NCBI RefSeq assembly: GCF_965232925.1
Contig: NZ_CBDDRA010000029.1
Coordinates: forward strand, 1-64,000
Length of the DNA stretch: 64,000 bases
Direction: 5' to 3'
DNA from: Tumidithrix helvetica
GTDB taxonomy: Bacteria > Cyanobacteriota > Cyanobacteriia > Pseudanabaenales > Pseudanabaenaceae
Positions 57,960 to 64,000 of this stretch are shown here, in pieces. The translations under genes were made by a program, and so were the position numbers. The stretch's first letter is position 1. Each line of letters begins with the position of its first letter. The notes beneath the pieces are model-generated. The model was not told the DNA's origin, searched no databases, and saw only the letters and a program-made list of their open reading frames with translations.

Positions 57960-60900
57960 TTATTGTTGCGGACAGGAAAGTTGAGGAATAGCGGGGCTGA
58001 GTGGATTAGAAGCTGCCACCAATCGAAGGATGCCTTGACTGTCTCGCACGAGTGTATTCGCTTCAACGATGTGTTTGGGAACTCCTTGTGTTACTTCCTG
58101 CTTTTGCTCTGTTGCTGAGATGGAGTTTGTGCTACTGGGTACGAGGTCGGCTAGTTCTACTAAGGGTCGTATGCTAGAAAGCTCGTCGGTGGGACTCTTG
58201 GGTAAACCACCTCGACCTGAAACAGTAAAGCGATTGTCGCGATTGGCTAACTTGCCACCAATGGCACAGCTTTGACTGACTTGTTTGGAGGGGTCGGTAA
58301 GGTTAACGGGGAGGCTGGTCAGTCCGCGACTGGGGTCGAGTCCGGGAGTGGTGATAAGCACGTTACCCTGCAAGCCAAATTGCGAACTGGCAGTGATGTC
58401 GCTGAAACTAGTCAAGAGAGGGCGAAACTCCAGTCCGTAAATGCCGTTGGTGGAGATATTGACGTTACCGCCATTCCCTTTAAATGCGTTAGCAAAGATG
58501 TCACTATTTTCACCTTTGACGCCGATGATGAAGCCTGCATTGATGTTGATGTTGCCGCCGTTGCCTCCTGCGAGGGCTGTGCCTGCGGTGGTGCTGATCT
58601 GGCTGCCAAAACGTAAGAGTAAGTAAGCAGGGATATTGAGGGTAATATTGCCGCCATTGGTACTGGCGGTCTCGGCGGTAATGAACGAACCGTTGCTAAG
58701 GATGAGGCGATCGGCAAAGATGAAAATGTTGCCACCGATGCCAGAACCGAGACTGCTAACGGAGATTTTCGCGCCATTTTGCAGGGTTACAAGCTGCGGA
58801 TCGACAAAGATATCACCGCCATTGCCTGTTGAATTAAGAGTTGTATCTGCAAATAAGCCCGTACCTGCACCAGAAAAGAGGATGGAATTTCCTGCTCTAA
58901 CATCGATATTGCCTGCTTTCCCACTGCTAATGGTTTGTGCAAGAATTTTACTATTATCTTTGAACGTGATAGCTTGACCTGCTGTAACTGTGACATTTCC
59001 AGCATTACCTATGCTGTTGGTGCTGCTCAGGATTTGAGTGTTGTTTTGAAAGGTAATCGTGCTGGGACTAGTGATGGAAATATTTCCAGCAGGATCGCTG
59101 CCTTGGGTGACGTTGTTGATGATGCTATTGTCAAAGGTGAGGCTACCTAACCCTACGATCGCTACATTCCCCGATTGTCCACTTGTACCAAAAACAATGT
59201 TTATTGGACCGAAGGGACTCGTAATACTAATATTTTTACTTGCGATAATATGAAGATTGGTAATAGCTAGATCGCCTGTACCATTGATTTTTACTTCGCC
59301 TGACTGTCCGAAAGTGGATGCGGTATAGATAGTCAGATTGCTGATTTGGTTTTTCGCTTCAAGCATAATCTTACCGCTTGTACCACTTCCCACTAAACCA
59401 TTCTGTGATGCGGCAATAGAAGATAACGAGCTAGCAAGAGAAGCAGTGATGCTGCCATTTGGGGCAGAGATGAAAATCGCCCCCGCATTCCCCGAATTGG
59501 ATGAGTTCGAGTACAAAGACGAGATCAATTGGGAATTGTTTAGCGAAATATTACCAGAGCCAGAAGAGACGGAAATTACTCCCCCATTCCCCGAATTGTC
59601 GAAGTATGAATACAAGAACGAGGACGAGTCTAGGAAACCTTTGTCAAGAGAAATATTGCCAGAGTTAGAGGAGATGAAAATTGCTCCCCCATTCCCCGAA
59701 TTACCAAAGGATGATTCCGAATTGGAGGATGAGGTTAATTGGGAACTGTTCAGCGAAATATTACCAGAATTGGAGGAAATGGAAATCGCCCCCCCATTCT
59801 TTGAGTTGCCAACACTTGATAAGGAAAGCGAGGTCAGGATAGAATCATTCAGCGAAATATTACCAGAATTGGAGGAAATGGAAATCGCCCCCCCATTCTT
59901 TGAGTTGCCGTCGAAGGAGCGCGAGTACGATGTCAAGTTGGAATTATTTTTCAGCGAAATGTTGCCAGAGTTAGAGGCAAAGGAAATTGCTCCCCCATCC
60001 CCAGAATCCCCAGAGTCCGACCACGAGTATGAAAACCAGTACGAGAAATTATCTAGCGGGATATTACCAGAGCCAGTGTAGATAGAAATTGCCCCTCCAT
60101 TTCCAGAATTGCCAATGGGCGATCGCGAGTACGATTCAACCGCTGCATAGTTGAGAATAATATTACCAGAGGTGGAGGTTAGTGAAATGTTCCCTCCATT
60201 TCCAGCATCTCCGATCGTTGAATAGGAGAAAGAACCCAGAGCCACACTAATTGTAGTTAAAGGATCGAGGAATCCATCTGTGTTGGTAATATCACTTTGC
60301 GCTGTCAGCTCAATCGATCCCCCATTACCATCTGTGGTGCTGGAGGCATCAATGCTGTGAAAAGTAATACCTCCTTGGTCTGCTGTCAGTCTTACAATGC
60401 CTCCTAACGTATTGGGTTGTACGCGCACAGCTCCCGCCAGAGTGATGCCAACTGGAATATTGGCACTATTGGTAAATGCTAGTGGATTATTCTGATTGGT
60501 AGCGCCATAAACCAACGTGTTTTGTCCAGAACGAATTACCAATCCCGGTTGGGTGCTTAATACTGTATCGTTTCCCACAAAGGAAGAAACCATATCTGGT
60601 GTGCTGATGGTCACTGTCCCCTGAATCTGCACATTTCCCTTGGACTCTATCAACAAGGACGAGCCAGTATAGCTTGAAGCAATATCCACATTGCCTGAGC
60701 TGCTGATAATTGGGTCATACAGACTGATAAAATTGGCTAGCTTTCCCGACAGACTGCGAATTTTAAACTCGCCGACACTGGAAAAATGGGCATCCGCTGA
60801 AATCACTCCATCACTTGCTAAGGTCAAATTCCCTCCACTCACAAAGGGAATCCACTGGGGATGATTTAGTGCGAGAATATCAATCCCTTGACTGCCCTGA

Positions 60901-61622
60901 ATCAACATATCTCTACTGGAAGTGGCAACAAACGGATTTGCAACCGTATCGCGAATCTTGACCGCATCTTGCGCTTGCAGTGTCAAATCCCTACCTGCTA
61001 CCAAAGTTCCTTGTAAGTCCAGTTTGTCAGCATTCAGAACTAAATCTAGCCCTGTTGAGAGATTTCCCCGACTTGTAATTGTTGCCCCCGGTTGACTCTG
61101 TCCGTACTGCAACCCTGGTGTAATACTCATCGTTAATAACGGTGGTGCTTGTGGATTTTTAGCACTAAACTCGCTACCATCAGGAAACTTGAAACTACTG
61201 CCCGTACTGCCCGTAAACGACCCACCGATCTCTAACTTCGCATTTTGACCAAACGTAATCCCATTCGGGTTGAGCAGATATAAATTCGCATTGCCATTCG
61301 CCCTGATCGTCCCATCAATATCCGAGGCAGAGCTACCCGTCACCCGCGTCAAAATATTCTGAACCTGTGGCGCATTGTTAAAATAAGCCGTGTTATTTAT
61401 CGGAACTGAGAAATCTTGAAAGCTGTGATAAAGATTTACTCCCCTCGCCGTGCCACCATTAATCGTATGCAACTGCCCTGTCGTTGTCACCGTCGAGTTG
61501 ACAGGCAGCGTCGCATCGGGAACGATCTGAGCCATCGCAGAAAATGTAGTCATGAAATAGGTCAAGAAAAAAGCACTCGTCAGGTATATAGAACGATGAG
61601 CGAGTCGATGGGTGAGTTCCAT
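57960..61622 (-). CDS. Large TpsA exoprotein (filamentous haemagglutinin type), copy 2
   Basis: 1220 residues. Signal peptide ('FLTYFMTTFSAMAQ'), TPS domain with 'NLYHSFQDFSVPINN' and 'LYLLNPNGITFGQNAKLEIG', then a beta-helix. The first 185 and last 300 or so residues match copy 1 closely. The middle differs: residues about 190-440 lack close counterparts, and the repeat coils ('NSGNISLNNSQLTSSS' type) are a different series. It lies 63 bases upstream of copy 1 on the same strand and is the first gene of the leftward operon. It diverges from tpsB across a 535-bp spacer. It is the likely substrate of that transporter. Tandem duplication followed by middle divergence is the simplest history. 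Confidence 0.92.
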   Translation of the reverse strand: MELTHRLAHRSIYLTSAFFLTYFMTTFSAMAQIVPDATLPVNSTVTTTGQLHTINGGTARGVNLYHSFQDFSVPINNTAYFNNAPQVQNILTRVTGSSASDIDGTIRANGNANLYLLNPNGITFGQNAKLEIGGSFTGSTGSSFKFPDGSEFSAKNPQAPPLLTMSITPGLQYGQSQPGATITSRGNLSTGLDLVLNADKLDLQGTLVAGRDLTLQAQDAVKIRDTVANPFVATSSRDMLIQGSQGIDILALNHPQWIPFVSGGNLTLASDGVISADAHFSSVGEFKIRSLSGKLANFISLYDPIISSSGNVDIASSYTGSSLLIESKGNVQIQGTVTISTPDMVSSFVGNDTVLSTQPGLVIRSGQNTLVYGATNQNNPLAFTNSANIPVGITLAGAVRVQPNTLGGIVRLTADQGGITFHSIDASSTTDGNGGSIELTAQSDITNTDGFLDPLTTISVALGSFSYSTIGDAGNGGNISLTSTSGNIILNYAAVESYSRSPIGNSGNGGAISIYTGSGNIPLDNFSYWFSYSWSDSGDSGDGGAISFASNSGNISLKNNSNLTSYSRSFDGNSKNGGAISISSNSGNISLNDSILTSLSLSSVGNSKNGGAISISSNSGNISLNSSQLTSSSNSESSFGNSGNGGAIFISSNSGNISLDKGFLDSSSFLYSYFDNSGNGGVISVSSGSGNISLNNSQLISSLYSNSSNSGNAGAIFISAPNGSITASLASSLSSIAASQNGLVGSGTSGKIMLEAKNQISNLTIYTASTFGQSGEVKINGTGDLAITNLHIIASKNISITSPFGPINIVFGTSGQSGNVAIVGLGSLTFDNSIINNVTQGSDPAGNISITSPSTITFQNNTQILSSTNSIGNAGNVTVTAGQAITFKDNSKILAQTISSGKAGNIDVRAGNSILFSGAGTGLFADTTLNSTGNGGDIFVDPQLVTLQNGAKISVSSLGSGIGGNIFIFADRLILSNGSFITAETASTNGGNITLNIPAYLLLRFGSQISTTAGTALAGGNGGNININAGFIIGVKGENSDIFANAFKGNGGNVNISTNGIYGLEFRPLLTSFSDITASSQFGLQGNVLITTPGLDPSRGLTSLPVNLTDPSKQVSQSCAIGGKLANRDNRFTVSGRGGLPKSPTDELSSIRPLVELADLVPSSTNSISATEQKQEVTQGVPKHIVEANTLVRDSQGILRLVAASNPLSPAIPQLSCPQQ
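59480..60130. repeat. Tandem repeats of about 90-110 bp in TpsA-2
   Basis: The phrases TTCAGCGAAATATTACCAGA and ATCGCCCCCCCATTCTTTGA recur several times, two adjacent units being almost identical. They encode beta-helix coils on the minus strand and also create a long but meaningless open frame on the plus strand. Confidence 0.8.
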
Positions 61623-62157
61623 TATTTTCTTATTCCTATTTCAATTAAATTTATGACTAAATTCACAAAAGATGCGCATTTGCATTTAGCCCAAATCGAG
61701 GTATTGCAAATACCAAGATGGTTTAGTGGAAAGATCTAGCAAAATTCTTATCCCCTAGCATCCCATTTTTGCGGGACATTAAGAGATTTTGCGCCCCAAA
61801 ACTGGTGGGGGAAGGCATTTCTAAAAATAGTAATAGCTGAAATTTTATAGAATCATCTCACATATTCGTAAGATTCATCTCTATACTTTCTGAATATTTA
61901 CATACAATCTCATCAAGTCCTGACAATTATTTAAGCTTGAGATCGAGGTAACAACTCACCAAAAATCGGGAATATTGCTCGTAATTTCGATTGGACTCCA
62001 AAATTAAGCCAAATGTTATAGGTAACTTCCGCTTAATACAGTTCAATAACGATGGTTGTTCGCAGGAAATGATTCTAAGATATTTTGCAAAAGTTCTCAG
62101 TCTTCATAAAATAAACGCTTAGCGCAAAGGCTTGTAGGTGTTGGGAGTAAAAAAATC
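61623..62157. promoter_or_regulatory. 535-bp divergent regulatory spacer between tpsA-2 and tpsB
   Basis: AT-rich and non-coding as far as I can see. It should hold the promoters of both the leftward exoprotein operon and the rightward transporter. It contains a C/G-rich patch at 61765-61810 with TTGCGCCCCAAA, whose complement also occurs upstream of pixD (35621-35632). A GGGAG ribosome site lies shortly before the tpsB GTG. No clear -35/-10 pair stands out. Confidence 0.5.
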
Positions 62158-63903
62158 GTGAATAAATTATATAAGAGTTTTTCGGTATCCTTGAAAGGAC
62201 TGAAAACAGGTTTTGCCGCGATCGCGATCGCAGCAAGTTCCTATACTCTACCTATCACCGCTCAAACCATCATTCCGCCAAATCGTCCAGTTCCTCCCGA
62301 CCTCAACCCCAAACCCACGCCAAAACCAACGACTGAGCCTTCCAAACTTCCACCTCCCGATCGCTTACTTGCACCAACCGCACCGCAAACTCCTACAATC
62401 CCCAGCGATCGCACCTCCGAAGCCCTCATTGTCAAAAAATTTGAAGTGATTGGCAGCACCGTTTTTAGCGATGCCGAACTCGCTGAAATTACCGCACCCT
62501 ATACCAATCGTTCTATCTCAATTGCCGAACTCTTTCAACTGCGAACCAAAATCACCGACCTTTATTTAGAACGTGGATACATCACATCTGGAGCATACAT
62601 ACCCGAGCAGGACTTGCAAACTGGAACCGTCAAGATTCAGATTATTGAAGGGACGCTAGAAGACATTAAAGTCACAGGATTAGCCAGACTAAATCCTGGA
62701 TATATTCAATCTCGCATTGCGATCGCCACGGGGAAACCACTCAACCGCACCCGTCTGTTAGAAGCCCTACAACTGCTGCAAATCAATCCCTTGATTGAAA
62801 GCATCTCCGCCAATTTGTCTCCTAGTTTGCAACCAGGATCGAATATCTTAGCAGTACAAGTCTCTGAGGCAAAAACCTTTAGCCTGCCAATCACCCTCGA
62901 CAACAGCCGCACCCCAAGTGTCGGAACCGATCGTCGCCAAATTCAACTGAACGAAGCCAACTTAACTGGACTCGGCGATCGCTTTAGCCTCACCTACAGC
63001 AATACCAATGGCAGCAATGCTTTAGATGCCAGTTACACAATTCCTTTTAACCCCTACAACGGTACAATTAGCTTCAGTTTTGGAACTTCTTCTAGCAATG
63101 TGATCGAAGCTCCCTTTAATATTCTCGATATTCGCTCCAGTTCGCGTAACTACGAAATATCGATCCGCCAGCCATTGTTTCAAAGCACCTCTCAAGACTT
63201 TGCGATCGGGTTAACCACCAGTCATCGCCAAAGCGAAGCTTCTCTACTAGGAGGGGAAATCCCCTTTCCTTCTCTTGGTTCTGATGATAATGGCAGAACA
63301 AATCTCACAGCCCTGCGCTTCTTTCAAGAGTACGTGCAACGCAGTAGCGAAGAGGTGTTTGCCGCACGTTCTCAACTCAGTGTGGGTATTGATGCTTTTA
63401 GTGCGACAATCAATTCGGCTTCTCCAGATGGTCGCTTTTTAGCTTGGCGCGGACAAGCCCAGTACGTACGACTGTTAGCTCCTGAAACCCTTCTGTTCCT
63501 CCGTGCCGATCTGCAACTTGCCGATCGCCCCCTGTTGTCACAGGAACAGATTAGTTTTGGCGGACAGGACACCTTGCGAGGTTTTCGACAAGATGCCGTG
63601 CTTACTGATAACGGTTTGCTACTATCGGCTGAAGTACGAATCCCCGTCCTGCGTATTCCAGAAATTAGCGGACTTTTACAGATTGCCCCATTTTTTGATT
63701 TTGGCAAAGCTTGGAACCATAGTCTTAGACCCGATCCCGATCCCAGTACCTTGGCATCAGTGGGAATGGGTTTGCGCTTTCAAATAGGCGATCGCCTCAC
63801 CGCTCGTTTAGATCTAGGCATCCCTCTGAGCCTAATAACGGGCGAGAAACGAACTTGGCAAGAGAATGGGTTTTACTTTTCTCTAGTTGCCAATCCGTTC
63901 TAA
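62158..63903 (+). CDS. TpsB outer-membrane transporter (ShlB/FhaC family)
   Basis: 581 residues, starting at GTG with GGGAG upstream. A signal peptide (to about 'LPITAQ') and a proline-rich stretch (about 38-85) precede a POTRA domain ('VKKFEVIGSTVFSDAELAEI' onward, about 95-170), a second POTRA-like part (about 172-245) and a 16-strand barrel. The family signature in the long plug loop is in 'FGGQDTLRGFRQDAVL'. The protein ends in phenylalanine ('SLVANPF'), as outer-membrane barrels do. It is the export pore for the TpsA proteins at 53982-61622, which are transcribed in the opposite direction. A probable CHASE2 gene begins 18 bases after its stop. Confidence 0.95.
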   Translation: MNKLYKSFSVSLKGLKTGFAAIAIAASSYTLPITAQTIIPPNRPVPPDLNPKPTPKPTTEPSKLPPPDRLLAPTAPQTPTIPSDRTSEALIVKKFEVIGSTVFSDAELAEITAPYTNRSISIAELFQLRTKITDLYLERGYITSGAYIPEQDLQTGTVKIQIIEGTLEDIKVTGLARLNPGYIQSRIAIATGKPLNRTRLLEALQLLQINPLIESISANLSPSLQPGSNILAVQVSEAKTFSLPITLDNSRTPSVGTDRRQIQLNEANLTGLGDRFSLTYSNTNGSNALDASYTIPFNPYNGTISFSFGTSSSNVIEAPFNILDIRSSSRNYEISIRQPLFQSTSQDFAIGLTTSHRQSEASLLGGEIPFPSLGSDDNGRTNLTALRFFQEYVQRSSEEVFAARSQLSVGIDAFSATINSASPDGRFLAWRGQAQYVRLLAPETLLFLRADLQLADRPLLSQEQISFGGQDTLRGFRQDAVLTDNGLLLSAEVRIPVLRIPEISGLLQIAPFFDFGKAWNHSLRPDPDPSTLASVGMGLRFQIGDRLTARLDLGIPLSLITGEKRTWQENGFYFSLVANPF

Positions 63904-63921
63904 AAGCGTTAAAACTTTAAT

Positions 63922-64000
63922 ATGTGGGTAAACATAAAAAAGCGACTTTGGAAATGGCGTGGTGTTTTCGCGATCGTCCCCGCTACAACGGCTATTTTTC
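63922..64000 (+). CDS. 5' end of a probable CHASE2-domain protein, cut by the window edge
   Basis: The frame opens MWVNIKKRLWKWRGVFAIVP and remains open to the edge. This start (a basic, Trp-rich stretch leading into a membrane helix) is like that of cyanobacterial CHASE2 sensor proteins, which often sit beside CHAT, DUF928 and TPS genes. Only 26 residues are visible, so the identity depends on resemblance and context. It starts 18 bases after the tpsB stop and should be in the same operon. Confidence 0.6.
   Translation, partial: MWVNIKKRLWKWRGVFAIVPATTAIF

Noticed and set aside
59338..60081. Long plus-strand open frame (247 residues, repetitive Glu/Pro-rich) opposite tpsA-2
   Set aside because: It is the mirror of the tandem repeats of the exoprotein gene. 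The repetition avoids stops by chance, and there is no ribosome site or recognisable protein.

Overview
The window is cyanobacterial chromosome. The palindrome GCGATCGC (HIP1) recurs throughout, in genes and in spacers. The gene set includes an NDH-1 subunit (ndhD1), light-dependent protochlorophyllide reductase, a BLUF photoreceptor, a candidate cyanobacteriochrome kinase, the plastid-type genes ycf46 and ycf35, and the COP23, DUF928 and Uma2 families. A Pseudanabaena-like or other early-branching filamentous lineage is a guess. No rRNA, tRNA, CRISPR array, integrase or transposase gene was seen.

Layout. 1-2800 is an accessory strip: decayed toxin-antitoxin modules (a HigB/HI1420-type pair, a DUF433/DUF5615-type pair, a MazE/MazF-type pair), two Uma2 genes, a scrap of SNF2 helicase and palindromic repeats. 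2.9-19.4 kb is mostly core: metH, a pentapeptide-repeat membrane protein, a NurA-type nuclease, dapL, an LCP-family cell-wall protein divergent from a sugar nucleotidyltransferase, ndhD1 and uppP. 19.6-21.5 kb has two sugar-type ABC permeases separated by a palindromic element with 41-42 bp duplicated flanks. 22-26 kb has an exported CHAT protein, a corrinoid adenosyltransferase and a Gfo/Idh/MocA oxidoreductase. 26.3-30.1 kb is one very large hybrid histidine kinase whose second GAF domain has the two cysteines expected of a DXCF cyanobacteriochrome. 30.2-39.8 kb has a nitrate/sulfonate-like ABC transporter, por, a nitroreductase, pixD, a COP23 protein, a SufA-type protein, an aminotransferase and another Uma2 gene. 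40-49.6 kb has an S66 carboxypeptidase, an LRR protein, ycf46-ycf35, adk-dprA, a beta-hydroxyacid dehydrogenase, menH and a TldD-like protease.

49.8-64.0 kb is the most interesting part. Reading leftward on the minus strand, two large haemagglutinin-type TpsA exoproteins are followed by a Uma2 gene, an exported TPR-CHAT protein and an exported DUF928 protein. A TpsB outer-membrane transporter and the start of a probable CHASE2 sensor diverge from them on the plus strand. This looks like one secretion, protease and sensor locus. The lone CHAT protein at 22.1-24.3 kb seems to carry a haemagglutinin-like segment of its own, which may tie the two CHAT loci together.

Recurring non-coding structure: palindromes with GTAGG...CCTAC ends or an ATTCATGAAT core lie at many gene ends, and several C-run/G-run hairpins probably act as terminators.
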